The translations under genes were made by a program, and so were the position numbers. The notes under the pieces are model-generated. The model worked only from the letters and a program-made list of their open reading frames with translations, was not told the origin of the DNA and made no database searches. A stretch of 64,000 nucleotides of DNA from an uncultured Paracoccaceae bacterium (lineage in GTDB: Bacteria > Pseudomonadota > Alphaproteobacteria > Rhodobacterales > Rhodobacteraceae), in NCBI GenBank assembly GCA_947503925.1, contig CANNFQ010000006.1:124001-188000 (forward strand), in the 5' to 3' direction. Below, piece by piece: positions 50,523 to 60,210 of this stretch; within the stretch, counting starts at the first letter, position 1; every line of letters starts with the position of its first letter.

Positions 50523-52336
50523 TCTTCCATCGCCTCCAGTTCTTCGATGAAACCCTCGATCATTGACAGGCCCTTGTCCCAGAATTTCGGATCTGACGCA
50601 TCAAGCCCGAAGGGCGCCAGCAATTCCTTGTGATGCTTTGATCCGCCGGCGCGCAGCATGTCGAAATACTTGGTCCGGAAATCGGGGTCACCTTCCTGAT
50701 AAACGGCGTAAAGCGCGTTCACCAAACCGTCGCCGAATGCATAGGCATAGACATAGAAGGGCGAATGCACGAAATGCGGGATATAGGCCCAGAAGGTTTC
50801 ATAGCCTTCGGCAAAGTCAAACACCGGCCCAAGGCTTTCTGCCTGCACGGACATCCACAGGGCGTTTATGTCGTCCGGTGTCAATTCACCCTCTGCCCGT
50901 GCGGCATGCAGTTTGCATTCAAAGTCGTAGAACGCGATCTGGCGGACGACCGTGTTGATCATATCCTCGACCTTGTTGGCGAGCAGAACCTTGCGTTCTT
51001 CATCGTTTTCTGCGCCATCCAGCATTTTGCGAAAGGTCAGCATCTCACCAAAAACAGACGCTGTTTCGGCAAGCGTCAGGGGCGTTGATGACAACAGCTC
51101 ACCCTGTTCAGCCGCCAGAACCTGATGCACCCCATGCCCTAGTTCATGGGCCAGCGTCATCACATCGCGGGGTTTGCCGAGGTAGTTCAGCATTACATAG
51201 GGATGGACTGGCGTGACGGTTGGATGTGCAAAAGCGCCAGGCGCCTTGCCGGGTTTGACGGCTGCGTCAATCCAACCATCGGTGAAGAACGGTTTGGCAA
51301 TATCGGCCATTTTCGGATCGAAGTCTGCATAGGCGGTCATCACGGTGTCTTGTGCTTCGTCCCAGCCGACGATCCGGTCCGCTTCCATGGGCAATGGTGC
51401 GTTGCGGTCCCAGACCTGCATCCGATCCAGCCCCAGCCATTTCGCTTTCAAGCTGTAGTAGCGGTGCGACAGGCGTGGGTATGCTGCGACGACGGCGTTG
51501 CGCAGCGCTTCAACCACTTCGGGTTCGACATGGTTGGCCAGATGACGACTGGTCTGCGGGGTCGGCATCTTGCGCCAGCGATCCTCGATCTCTTTTTCCT
51601 TGGCGAGCGTGTTGTGCACACGGGCGAAAAGTTTGATGTTTTCACTGAAAACGGCTGACAGAGCGTGGGTGGCTGCCTCTCGTTTTGTGCGATCCTGTTC
51701 CGTCAGCAGGTTCAGCGTCGTCTCAAGGTTCAGCGCCTCACCATCCACGACAAATTCCAGCCCGGCCATGGTTTCATCAAACAGACGGTTCCATGCGGCG
51801 GCCCCCACAGTCGACTGATCATGCAGAAACTTTTCCAACTCATCCGACAGCTGATGGGGCTTCATCGCGCGCATCCGGTCAAAGACTGGCTTGTAACGCG
51901 CAAGGTCCGTATTTTCAGCCAGAAGTGCCGCCAGATGATCATCCTCTAGCCGGTTGAACTCCAACCCATAAAACACCAGCGGCGTGGTGGACGCGGTGAT
52001 CTGATCCTGACAATCGGCCATGAACTTGGCGCGGTCACTATCGGTCGTAATTTGGTAATAGCGCAGACCGGCAAAGGACATGATGCGCCCGGCGATCACG
52101 TCGATCTGTTCGTAGCGTTGCACAGCCTGCAACAACCCGGCCGCATCCAGATCGGCTAATTTGCCCTCGTAAGCTTGGGCAAAACCGGCGCATTCCTTTT
52201 TAAGCCAGTCCAAATCGCGTTTCAGTTCGGGGGCGTTGGTACTGGCATATAGATCGGTCAGATCCCATTCGGGCAGATCGCCAAGCGTCTTGCCGCCGGA
52301 TGTATTTGCATCAAAAACACGCGTTGTATTCATCAT
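50519..52336 (-). CDS. pepF: Oligoendopeptidase F (M3 family)
   Basis: A 605-residue zinc metallopeptidase that cleaves short peptides in the cytoplasm. The zinc motif is HELGHGVHQ, with Glu supplied by a downstream TASVFGEMLTF helix. The N-terminal half is the oligopeptidase F domain (DLTDLYAS). AAGGGG precedes ATG 52336. It is coupled to the acetyltransferase gene. Confidence 0.93.
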   Translation of the reverse strand: MMNTTRVFDANTSGGKTLGDLPEWDLTDLYASTNAPELKRDLDWLKKECAGFAQAYEGKLADLDAAGLLQAVQRYEQIDVIAGRIMSFAGLRYYQITTDSDRAKFMADCQDQITASTTPLVFYGLEFNRLEDDHLAALLAENTDLARYKPVFDRMRAMKPHQLSDELEKFLHDQSTVGAAAWNRLFDETMAGLEFVVDGEALNLETTLNLLTEQDRTKREAATHALSAVFSENIKLFARVHNTLAKEKEIEDRWRKMPTPQTSRHLANHVEPEVVEALRNAVVAAYPRLSHRYYSLKAKWLGLDRMQVWDRNAPLPMEADRIVGWDEAQDTVMTAYADFDPKMADIAKPFFTDGWIDAAVKPGKAPGAFAHPTVTPVHPYVMLNYLGKPRDVMTLAHELGHGVHQVLAAEQGELLSSTPLTLAETASVFGEMLTFRKMLDGAENDEERKVLLANKVEDMINTVVRQIAFYDFECKLHAARAEGELTPDDINALWMSVQAESLGPVFDFAEGYETFWAYIPHFVHSPFYVYAYAFGDGLVNALYAVYQEGDPDFRTKYFDMLRAGGSKHHKELLAPFGLDASDPKFWDKGLSMIEGFIEELEAMED

Positions 52337-52409
52337 TGGAAACCCCTTTGGTGAGTGGCTGCGCCATAAATAGAGCGCCCAATCGGGTTTTTAAGCTTTC
52401 ATGCGAGGG

Positions 52410-53999
52410 TTAGCCATAGGTGGCGAGCATTTCCTTGAGATCATCAAGTGTATTCGCCTCGTCCACCGGTTTGTCGCGACGCCAACGGGCCATGCGGGGA
52501 AACCGCAAAGCCACGCCGGATTTGTGGCGCGGGCTGGCCTGGATACCTTCAAATGCAATCTCAAAAACATGGGTCGGCTGCACCTGCCGCACAGGTCCGA
52601 ATTTTTGCAACGTGTTCTTGCGGACCCAGGCGGTGATTTCCCGAAACTCCGCATCAGTCAGACCAGAATAGGCTTTGGTGAACGGCACCAGATCATTGCC
52701 GTGGCGCACGGCGAATGTGTAGTCGGTGAACAGGTTCGCGCGCCTGCCATGCCCTGCTTGGGCATAGATCATCACGGCGTCGATGGTCAGCGGGTCGATC
52801 TTCCATTTCCACCAATCCCCACGCTTGCGGCCTGACAGATACGGGCTATCGAGCCGCTTGAGCATCAGCCCCTCCGCCCCGATGTTGCGGGACTGCGCGC
52901 GCGCCTTGACAAGGTCATCCCAGGTGGTGAATGCGACGGCGTCAGATAGGCGAATAGGGCTGGTTGCCGGAACTTGATTGATGAGGGCTTTCAGATGGGC
53001 GCGTCGGGTTTGCAGGGGCGCTTCGCGGATGTCTTTTCCGTCATGCTCAAGCAGATCATAGGCCATCAGGATAACCGGCGCCTCTGCCAGTAATTTCTTT
53101 GGCACGGTCTTGCGCCCGATCCGTTTTTGCAGCGCGTTGAAGGACAGTGGCTTTTCATCCTGAAAGGCAAGGATTTCACCGTCGATCACAGTGCCATCGG
53201 GCAGGTAATCCTTGAGCTGTGCAAGCTCCGGGAACCGGTCGGTCATCAGGTCTTCGCCACGCGACCACAGGTGATGTTCGCCACCCCGGATGATCAGTTG
53301 CCCCCGGATGCCATCCCATTTGCGTTCTGCGTTCCAATCGATTGGAGGGCCAAGATCATTCAGGTCATCCATTTGATATGCCAAATAAAACGGATAAGGA
53401 CGTGACAGATCGGCTGTCGGATCATCCGCCTCGATCAGGCTGTCCCATGTCGCGGTATCAGGCGTCCAGTTGCCCATCAATTTGTGGGTCAGTCGCGGCT
53501 CTGGCTGGCCGGTTGCCTGCGCCAGCGCGCGGGTGATCAGTTTGGCGCTGACGCCGATCCGAAAACCGCCGGTCAAGAGTTTGGTAAACAGGAACCGTTG
53601 GGTGGTGGGCAGGCTGTTCCAGGCTTTCAGGATACCCGCCTTGCGGGCATCCTCCTCTAGTGTCGACAGCGTCTTGATCCAGTTGATCCAGTAGGTCAGG
53701 GATCGATCATCCTCCTCTTCCGCCGGCGGCAGGACAAGGGCGATGGTCTCGGCCAGATCACCAACGATGCTGTAGGATTCCTCGAATAACCAGTCGGGCA
53801 GCCCCGCAACCTCCGCCGCCCATTCGCGCAATCTGGTGGCTGTGATTGTCCGTTTGGGGCGGCGACCTGTGAATAATGCGATGGTCCATAGCCGGTCACT
53901 GGGACCGGCGGTTTGGAAATACGCGGCAAGTGCCGCCGTCTTGACCGAGGTTTTGGTCGTTTCATCCACGCGGGTGAAAAGAGTTGCGAAATCCTTCAT
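52410..53999 (-). CDS. ATP-dependent DNA ligase
   Basis: A 529-residue ligase of the LigB/LigC-like group. It has an N-terminal helical domain (about 1-200), the adenylation motif ERKWDGIRGQL with Lys nucleophile, motif IV region EGLMLKR, motif V WWKWK, and a C-terminal OB domain. It overlaps the 3' end of the partner exonuclease gene (ATGA), as in the ligase-associated DNA repair group. The related Lhr-like helicase is not in the window. Confidence 0.92.
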   Translation of the reverse strand: MKDFATLFTRVDETTKTSVKTAALAAYFQTAGPSDRLWTIALFTGRRPKRTITATRLREWAAEVAGLPDWLFEESYSIVGDLAETIALVLPPAEEEDDRSLTYWINWIKTLSTLEEDARKAGILKAWNSLPTTQRFLFTKLLTGGFRIGVSAKLITRALAQATGQPEPRLTHKLMGNWTPDTATWDSLIEADDPTADLSRPYPFYLAYQMDDLNDLGPPIDWNAERKWDGIRGQLIIRGGEHHLWSRGEDLMTDRFPELAQLKDYLPDGTVIDGEILAFQDEKPLSFNALQKRIGRKTVPKKLLAEAPVILMAYDLLEHDGKDIREAPLQTRRAHLKALINQVPATSPIRLSDAVAFTTWDDLVKARAQSRNIGAEGLMLKRLDSPYLSGRKRGDWWKWKIDPLTIDAVMIYAQAGHGRRANLFTDYTFAVRHGNDLVPFTKAYSGLTDAEFREITAWVRKNTLQKFGPVRQVQPTHVFEIAFEGIQASPRHKSGVALRFPRMARWRRDKPVDEANTLDDLKEMLATYG

Positions 54000-55009
54000 G
54001 CCTCGACGCCCTCCGCGGTATCAAGGCCTTCGCCCTGATAGCCGGTGCTGACGATATAGGCGTCATAGCCCTGTTCGGTCAACCAATGTTGAAAGGCGGA
54101 GGTGTAGCCATGTGTGGCGAACAGTTTGGTGGCACCGGTCGCCTTGATCGCGTCATTCAGCCCGTCCCAATCGGCATGGTCAGAGACGATGAACCCCCGG
54201 TCAGCCGCCCGACGGCGGCGCACACCGCGCAGCGCCATCCAGCCGCTGGCAAAACCGGTTGAGGCTGGGCCAAAACGACGCGGCCAGGTTGTGCCAAGTG
54301 CGCCCGGTGTGGCCAGAACCAATGCGCCCGGATGCGTCTTGGCGTTGATTTCAGCCGTGGCATGAATCGTTTCCGGTAGCGCAATTCCCTGATGTCGTAA
54401 CACTTCGTTGGTGTTTTCAATCGCGCCATGGGTCAGGATCGGCCCGATATCCGGGTTGACGGTGGCAAGCAATCGCTGCGCCTTGCCGAGCGCGTAGGCG
54501 CCGAGGATGGACGTGCGCCCGGCGGCGGCGTTGCTGGCCCACCAGTCGTTGATTTGCTGCGTCAAGATATCCTCTGGCGTCCATTTGAAGATCGGCAGAC
54601 CAAAGGTGCATTCGGTGATGAACGCATGGCACGTGACAGGCTCAAACGGTTCTGACAGCCCGTCGGCGACCGTCTTGTAATCGCCCGAGACGACCCAGAC
54701 CTGCCCCTTGACTGCAACCCTGATCTGGGCAGAGCTGGGGACATGACCAGCGGGATGAAACGACACTGTCGCATCACCGATTTTCCTTTCCTGCCCGTAG
54801 CTTATGGTTTCGACTGCGATGTCGCCTAACCGGTGGCGCATCACCGCTGCCGTGCCTGCGGTGGAGAGGTAGCTGCCCATACCCGGGCGGGCATGATCGC
54901 TATGGGCATGGGTGATCAATGCCCGGTCAACGGGTTTCCACGGGTCGATGTAGAAATCGCCCGCCGGGCAATAGATGCCCCGGTCGGTGAATGTCAGAAC
55001 GTCCGCCAT
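53996..55009 (-). CDS. Ligase-associated DNA exonuclease (metallo-beta-lactamase fold)
   Basis: A 337-residue metallo-beta-lactamase/beta-CASP-type nuclease. ITHAHSDHARPG is the HxHxDH metal site; FHPAGHVPSSAQIRV, SGDYKT and SDHADWDGL supply further ligands. It is homologous to the exonuclease always paired with bacterial ATP-dependent ligases. ATG 55009 begins the conserved domain. It overlaps the ligase gene, and the 11-bp-phased array copy 2 lies upstream. Confidence 0.9.
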   Translation of the reverse strand: MADVLTFTDRGIYCPAGDFYIDPWKPVDRALITHAHSDHARPGMGSYLSTAGTAAVMRHRLGDIAVETISYGQERKIGDATVSFHPAGHVPSSAQIRVAVKGQVWVVSGDYKTVADGLSEPFEPVTCHAFITECTFGLPIFKWTPEDILTQQINDWWASNAAAGRTSILGAYALGKAQRLLATVNPDIGPILTHGAIENTNEVLRHQGIALPETIHATAEINAKTHPGALVLATPGALGTTWPRRFGPASTGFASGWMALRGVRRRRAADRGFIVSDHADWDGLNDAIKATGATKLFATHGYTSAFQHWLTEQGYDAYIVSTGYQGEGLDTAEGVEA

Positions 55010-55059
55010 GACAACAGTTATAGCTTGGATGTTGGGCGGGTCACGCGGCGGGTTTTGTT

Positions 55060-55115
55060 GCGAAATCGGGGTGTCAGCAGAGCGTCAGCAAAACGTCGGA
55101 CTTTTGTCGGACCCC
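55060..55115 (-). promoter_or_regulatory. 11-bp-phased half-site array upstream of the exonuclease gene (copy 2)
   Basis: On the plus strand GTCAGC, GTCAGC, GTCGGAC and GTCGGAC start at 55073, 55084, 55095 and 55106, exactly 11 bases apart, next to GCGAAATC (55060-55067). It is the reverse-oriented counterpart of the element at 40155-40208 and faces the downstream coding strand in the same way. Confidence 0.5.
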
Positions 55116-55121
55116 TTAAAC

Positions 55122-56057
55122 CTAAAGATGCGCGTCGAAATGCGCGGCGGTTTGGTCGATCATCGTGTTGCGCATCTTGGGCGTATCCATCAGCATTTCA
55201 TGCTGCCCGCCCGCGATGGTGTGCAACGCACCGCCGGTCCAATGCCGCATGCGTTCCTGAATCCGGGTCGGGTCAACGATGACCTCGTTGCTCCCCAGAA
55301 ACGTAATGCAAGGGACGGTTGGGGCTGGGCGGGTGCTTAGCTCGTGCATCTCGACCAGTGAGGTATGTAGCCATCGCAAAGAGGGCCCGCCAAGCGCAAG
55401 GTCCGGGTGGCTTTCCAACTGGTGGCGCAATGTGCAGAACATCTCCTGATCGTTGGTCAGGGCGTTACCTTCGAAATCAGCGCGCAGCACATAGGATTGC
55501 TCGAACTGGCCGGGGGCCAGATTCTGGTCAAAGCCTAAAGGCCGGCTGACCGCTGACAGACCCCATGCTACCGGGCGCAGTGCCGGGGCCATCTGTATCC
55601 CCCACATCGGGGCAGAGAACATCGCCGCCTGAACATCCAACCCATCCATCAGGGAACGCAAGCCGATACAGCCGCCCATGGAATGACCGATCAGGAAATA
55701 GGGTCGGGGCAGTTTGAGCGTTCTGGCATGGGCGATGACAGCATCGACATCTTTTTGATAATCGCTGAAATCGCCGACATGTCCAATGGCTCGATTGGGC
55801 AACATACGGTCGGCGATGCCTTGACCGCGCCAATCAATCACAAGGCTGGCGTAGCCGCGTTCATAAAGTGCCTTGGCCGTGTGGCCGTATTTCTCGATAA
55901 ACTCTGTGCGGCCCGGAAAAATCAGAACGGTGCCTTTGGCATCGTCTTTGGTCCAATGACCCACGCGAATACGTAGGCCATCTGCGGTTTTTAACCAACT
56001 GGCTTGCCCCCCTTCAGGCGCATTGGCAATGTCATCATAAAGGGGGGCGTCAAACAT
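55122..56057 (-). CDS. Alpha/beta hydrolase (lysophospholipase-like)
   Basis: A 311-residue hydrolase. VLIFPGRTEFIEKY is the oxyanion-hole region, GHSMGGCIGLRSL the nucleophile elbow, GSNEVIVDP the acid region and AGGQHEML the His, an intact triad of the PldB/monoglyceride-lipase type. It lies 2 bases beyond the SCP2 gene on the same strand. Substrate unknown, probably a lipid ester. Confidence 0.82.
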   Translation of the reverse strand: MFDAPLYDDIANAPEGGQASWLKTADGLRIRVGHWTKDDAKGTVLIFPGRTEFIEKYGHTAKALYERGYASLVIDWRGQGIADRMLPNRAIGHVGDFSDYQKDVDAVIAHARTLKLPRPYFLIGHSMGGCIGLRSLMDGLDVQAAMFSAPMWGIQMAPALRPVAWGLSAVSRPLGFDQNLAPGQFEQSYVLRADFEGNALTNDQEMFCTLRHQLESHPDLALGGPSLRWLHTSLVEMHELSTRPAPTVPCITFLGSNEVIVDPTRIQERMRHWTGGALHTIAGGQHEMLMDTPKMRNTMIDQTAAHFDAHL

Positions 56058-56059
56058 GG

Positions 56060-56350
56060 TCAGCCAAGAACGCTGGACAGCTTCATCGCCTGACCCATAT
56101 CGCCATCGACGGACAGCTTGCCGGTCATGAACGCGGTGGTCGGGTTTTGTTCGCCATCCAAAATGGCCTTGAAAACTTCGGTTGTCGCGGTCAGCGTGAC
56201 ATCGGCCTCTTCGTCACCTGCGCGGGCGCCGTCGCCATCAATCATGATCGCGCCTTCATCCTCGATCACGAATTTTGCAGTGCCGTCAAAACCCGCACCA
56301 TCCATCTTGGCATTCAGCGCGGCTACGGCCTCGGTTACAACGTCGCTCAT
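56060..56350 (-). CDS. SCP2 sterol-binding-domain protein
   Basis: A 96-residue single SCP2 domain (AALNAKMDGAGFDGTAKFVIEDEG..., then ADVTLTATTEVFKAILDGEQNPTTAFMTGKLSVDGD). The domain binds lipids non-specifically. It precedes the lipase-like hydrolase gene on the same strand, and the two may handle the same lipid. It diverges from the TPR gene. Confidence 0.85.
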   Translation of the reverse strand: MSDVVTEAVAALNAKMDGAGFDGTAKFVIEDEGAIMIDGDGARAGDEEADVTLTATTEVFKAILDGEQNPTTAFMTGKLSVDGDMGQAMKLSSVLG

Positions 56351-56424
56351 GTTTTTCGTCCTTTGTCATTGATGTGACTGCCGACCCTCTGGTGTTGGCC
56401 GCACAGTGCGCTACACTGCCTGTT

Positions 56425-56985
56425 ATGGTCACGCAAACACATCGCTTCAAATATATCGTTGCGGCACTTTTTTTAGGAGTGGGGTTTTCCTTACCTGTCT
56501 CGGCGCAACAGGTCGATCTGGATGGGCTGTATCAAGATCTGCTTGACGCGGATGAGACAAGCTATACGCGGATCGAACAGCAGATTATTGCCCAATGGGA
56601 AAAAAGCGGATCACCTGCGATGGATCTGTTGTTGCGCCGCGGGCAAGAGGCACTGGAGGATGGCGCACCGGATGTTGCGGTGGAACATTTTACAGCCTTG
56701 GTCGATCATGCCCCGGAGTTTTCAGAAGGATATTTCGGGCGGGCCACATCCTATTACCTGCTAGGTTTGATGGGTCCCGCGCTGGAGGATATTCAGACGA
56801 CCCTGCGCCTGAACCCCCGCCATTTCGAGGCGATGAGCGGTCTGGCCACGATCATGCAGGAACTGGAACGGATGGAAGATGCCCGCGAATTGTATGCCTT
56901 GATCCTGACGATCAATCCGCAATCGACCGAGGCGCAAGAGGCGCTGGAATATCTTGACGTGCAGCTTGAGGGGCAAGCGCTTTAA
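56425..56985 (+). CDS. Exported TPR-repeat protein
   Basis: A 186-residue periplasmic protein. Signal peptide FKYIVAALFLGVGFSLPVSA, cleaved before QQVD, then about three TPR repeats (FSEGYFGRATSYYLLG, MEDARELYALILTINP). A protein-binding scaffold; partner unknown. ATG 56425 gives the signal peptide. Confidence 0.75.
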   Translation: MVTQTHRFKYIVAALFLGVGFSLPVSAQQVDLDGLYQDLLDADETSYTRIEQQIIAQWEKSGSPAMDLLLRRGQEALEDGAPDVAVEHFTALVDHAPEFSEGYFGRATSYYLLGLMGPALEDIQTTLRLNPRHFEAMSGLATIMQELERMEDARELYALILTINPQSTEAQEALEYLDVQLEGQAL

Positions 56986-57014
56986 CCGCGCGAACCTCCC
57001 GTTTGGGGACGCAT

Positions 57015-59759
57015 ATGACACCCTCCCGGATCACGGCTGTGTTGGGCCCGACCAATACCGGCAAGACGCATTATGCGATCGAACGGATGCTGTCCTATCG
57101 GACCGGCGTGATCGGTTTACCGCTGCGCCTGCTTGCGCGTGAAGTCTATGACCGCATCGTTGCGGTGCGCGGCCCGTCTGTGGTCGCTCTGGTCACTGGC
57201 GAAGAGCGGATTGTCCCACCGCGTGCCGCATATTGGGTCTGCACGGTCGAGGCGATGCCAGAAGGCATGGGGTGCGATTTTCTGGCGATTGACGAGATTC
57301 AATTATGTGCCGACCCTGAACGCGGCCACGTGTTCACCGACCGTCTACTGCATGCCCGTGGCTTGCACGAAACGCTGTTTCTGGGTGCCGACACGATGCG
57401 CAGTGCAATCGCCGCGATGGTGCCAGAGGCACAGTTTATGCGTCGCGACCGGATGTCCCAACTCACCTATTCAGGTTCGAAAAAGATAAGCCGGATGCCC
57501 GCAAGATCTGCAATCGTGGGATTTTCGGTTGAAAATGTCTATGCGATTGCCGAACTACTGCGCCGCACAAAAGGTGGCGCTGCCGTCGTGATGGGCGCGC
57601 TATCCCCCCGCACACGCAACGCCCAGGTCGAGATGTATCAAAGCGGCGATGTTGATTATCTGGTGGCCACAGATGCGATTGGCATGGGGCTGAACCTGGA
57701 TATCAGCCATGTCGCCTTTTCGTCCCTGACGAAGTTTGATGGTCGCCGCATGCGCCATTTGCAGCCCGAGGAACTGGCCCAGATTGCAGGTCGCGCGGGC
57801 CGTCATATGGAGAACGGTACATTTGGCGTGACAGGGGAGGCCCCGCCATTGGACGATGCTGTGGCAGAGGCGATTTGCGATCACAAATTTCAGCCAGTCA
57901 AGAAACTGCAATGGCGCAACAATGATCTGCAATTCGGATCAATCCGTCGTTTGATGCAAAATCTGGAAGAGCGCACGGACGATATCTGGCTGACCCGGGT
58001 GCGCGAAAGCGATGATCTCCGCGCGCTCAAAGCGCTGGCGGCGGATGCGGAGATTGCGGCGCGGGCCACAGATGGGCCATCGGTCAAGCTGCTTTGGGAT
58101 GTGTGCCGCGTGCCGGATTTCCGGGGTATTTCAGCGGGCGAACATGCGGGCCTTTTGACGAATATTTTCACCGATCTGCATCAGCTTGGGCATGTTGATG
58201 CCAATTGGTTTGCCTTGCAGGTGAAACGGATTGACCGCAGCGATGGCGACATTGATACGCTATCCAAAAGACTGGCCTATATCCGCACTTGGACATATGT
58301 GGCGCAACGCAAGGGTTGGCTGGTTGACGAATCTCATTGGCGCGAAGAGACCCGCGCGGTAGAAGACCGATTATCAGATGCACTTCATGGTGCATTGACG
58401 CAAAGATTTGTGGACCGGCGGACCAGCATTCTGCTTCGCCGGCTCAAACAGAAGGAGAGCCTTGTGGCTGAGGTGAACGACAAGGGTGAAGTGACCGTTG
58501 AAGGCGAATTTGTCGGACGGTTGGAAGGATTCCGTTTCCGGATGGATAAGGCGGGCAGCCCCGATGAGGCCAAGACATTGCGCCAGGCCTCGGTCGCGGC
58601 ATTGGTGCCGCAATTCCATTTGCGTGCCGACCGGTTCTATAACGCCCCGGACCCCGAGATCGATTTCACGGAACAGGGTGGATTGATGTGGGGCGATCAG
58701 GCGGTGGGCAAGCTGGTTGCTGGTGCCGACCCGTTCAAGCCCGGTGTCGAAGCCTTTGTCGATGATGAGGCCGGCCCCGATGTGGCCGCCAAGGTGCAAC
58801 GCCGGTTACAGCATTTCATCGACCGCAAGGTTGCGTCAGGTTTTGAGGGGCTGCTGGCCCTGAAGAACGACGAAACATTGGAAGGTGCCGCCAAGGGCTT
58901 TGCTTACCGGATGGCCGAAGGGTTTGGTATTATCCCGCGTGGTGAAGTCGCTGATGAGGTCAAGGCACTGGATCAGGATGCCCGTGGTGCACTACGCAAA
59001 CATGGCGTGCGTTTCGGCCAGTTTACGATTTTCCAACCCTTGCTGTTGAAACCGGCGCCCACGCGGTTGCGTCTCGTGCTGTGGTCATTGACCAAAGGGT
59101 TGCAGGAATTCCCCGAAAGCCCGCCCCCCGGTTTGGTCACTGTGCCTGCCTCCAAGGATGCTGCGCCGGGCTATTACGCGATGGCTGGGTATCGTGCTGC
59201 GGGCGAAAGGGCGATCCGAATTGATATGCTGGAACGTCTGGCCGACATGCTGCGCGATCAGGACAGCCGCGGCGGGTTCGAGGCGAACCCCGATATGCTG
59301 TCGATTACGGGTATGACGCTGGATCAATTTGCCGATCTGATGGCAGGTCTGGGCTATAAGGCTGAAAAAGGCGAGCGTGAAAAAGTGAAGGCCGTCGCAA
59401 CGGAGGCTGTTGCCGCTGATGCCCCCGCTGCCGCAGAAACCCCGGCCGAACTGCCCGCCGATACCCCAGCCGAGATCGTCCCACCGACGGATGAGGTCCC
59501 GGCAGAGGGCACATTGGAAACACCTGATGCCGGCCCTGAGATGGAGGTGTTTTACACCTTCACATGGGGTGGCCGCGCGCCCCGTCAGGCCCGCCCACAA
59601 GGTGATCGCCCGCGTGGCAAGGGTAAGCCAAAGGCCAAAGGCAAGCCGGGTGGCGGTGGTGGCAAGCCGCAGAAATTCCAGGCAAGGCCAAAAAAGGAAA
59701 AGGCAATTGATCCGGACAATCCCTTCGCTGCTGCCTTGGCGGGGTTCAAGAAGGATTGA
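57015..59759 (+). CDS. Suv3-like RNA helicase
   Basis: A 914-residue superfamily 2 helicase. Motif I GPTNTGKT, motif II DEIQ, motif V region ATDAIGMGLN and motif VI QIAGRAGR are all present, as in mitochondrial SUV3 and its alphaproteobacterial relatives. The C-terminal region (about 600-780) is unassigned, and the tail (about 790-914) is disordered: Ala/Pro/Glu-rich and then a basic Gly/Lys stretch. ATG 57015 is used; a TTG at 57003 is possible. Its stop overlaps the TTG start of the S4 gene. It may act in RNA turnover. Confidence 0.85.
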   Translation: MTPSRITAVLGPTNTGKTHYAIERMLSYRTGVIGLPLRLLAREVYDRIVAVRGPSVVALVTGEERIVPPRAAYWVCTVEAMPEGMGCDFLAIDEIQLCADPERGHVFTDRLLHARGLHETLFLGADTMRSAIAAMVPEAQFMRRDRMSQLTYSGSKKISRMPARSAIVGFSVENVYAIAELLRRTKGGAAVVMGALSPRTRNAQVEMYQSGDVDYLVATDAIGMGLNLDISHVAFSSLTKFDGRRMRHLQPEELAQIAGRAGRHMENGTFGVTGEAPPLDDAVAEAICDHKFQPVKKLQWRNNDLQFGSIRRLMQNLEERTDDIWLTRVRESDDLRALKALAADAEIAARATDGPSVKLLWDVCRVPDFRGISAGEHAGLLTNIFTDLHQLGHVDANWFALQVKRIDRSDGDIDTLSKRLAYIRTWTYVAQRKGWLVDESHWREETRAVEDRLSDALHGALTQRFVDRRTSILLRRLKQKESLVAEVNDKGEVTVEGEFVGRLEGFRFRMDKAGSPDEAKTLRQASVAALVPQFHLRADRFYNAPDPEIDFTEQGGLMWGDQAVGKLVAGADPFKPGVEAFVDDEAGPDVAAKVQRRLQHFIDRKVASGFEGLLALKNDETLEGAAKGFAYRMAEGFGIIPRGEVADEVKALDQDARGALRKHGVRFGQFTIFQPLLLKPAPTRLRLVLWSLTKGLQEFPESPPPGLVTVPASKDAAPGYYAMAGYRAAGERAIRIDMLERLADMLRDQDSRGGFEANPDMLSITGMTLDQFADLMAGLGYKAEKGEREKVKAVATEAVAADAPAAAETPAELPADTPAEIVPPTDEVPAEGTLETPDAGPEMEVFYTFTWGGRAPRQARPQGDRPRGKGKPKAKGKPGGGGGKPQKFQARPKKEKAIDPDNPFAAALAGFKKD

Positions 59760-60136
59760 CCGACCCCCGCCCGACCATCCGGCTGGATAAATGGCTGTGG
59801 CATGCGCGGTTTTTCAAATCGCGCAGCCTGGCCGCCGGTGTGGTCAGCGCGGGCAAGGTCAGGGTAGACAGCCAACCTGTCAGCAAACCGGCCCGCGCCG
59901 TGGGGCCGGGCGATGTGCTGACATTTGTGCAGGCGCGCGAAACCAAGGTGGTGCGCATTCTCGACTGCGGCGAAAGACGCGGCCCAGCACCTGAAGCGCA
60001 AGCGCTTTATGAGGATCTGACCCCGGCCCCGAAAGCCCGCCCGGCAGAGGCGCGAGGCGCCAACCCCAAATACGAAAAGGGTGGCCGCCCAACCAAAAAG
60101 GACCGGCGAGACATGGGGATTGATCCTAAATCCTGA
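59756..60136 (+). CDS. S4-domain RNA-binding protein (Hsp15-like)
   Basis: A 126-residue protein with an S4 domain at residues 8-60 (IRLDKWLWHARFFKSRSLAAGVV) and a Lys/Arg-rich tail, as in Hsp15/HslR, which binds stalled 50S-peptidyl-tRNA complexes. The start is TTG 59756, overlapping the helicase stop (TTGA), so expression is coupled to the helicase. Confidence 0.85.
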   Translation: MTDPRPTIRLDKWLWHARFFKSRSLAAGVVSAGKVRVDSQPVSKPARAVGPGDVLTFVQARETKVVRILDCGERRGPAPEAQALYEDLTPAPKARPAEARGANPKYEKGGRPTKKDRRDMGIDPKS

Positions 60137-60210
60137 ATATCTGAAACAACGCTTGGCAAGCGCTGCCCCTCAGCTCTTCGTTCAATGTTGCAAATTTTCA
60201 GGACGACGCT

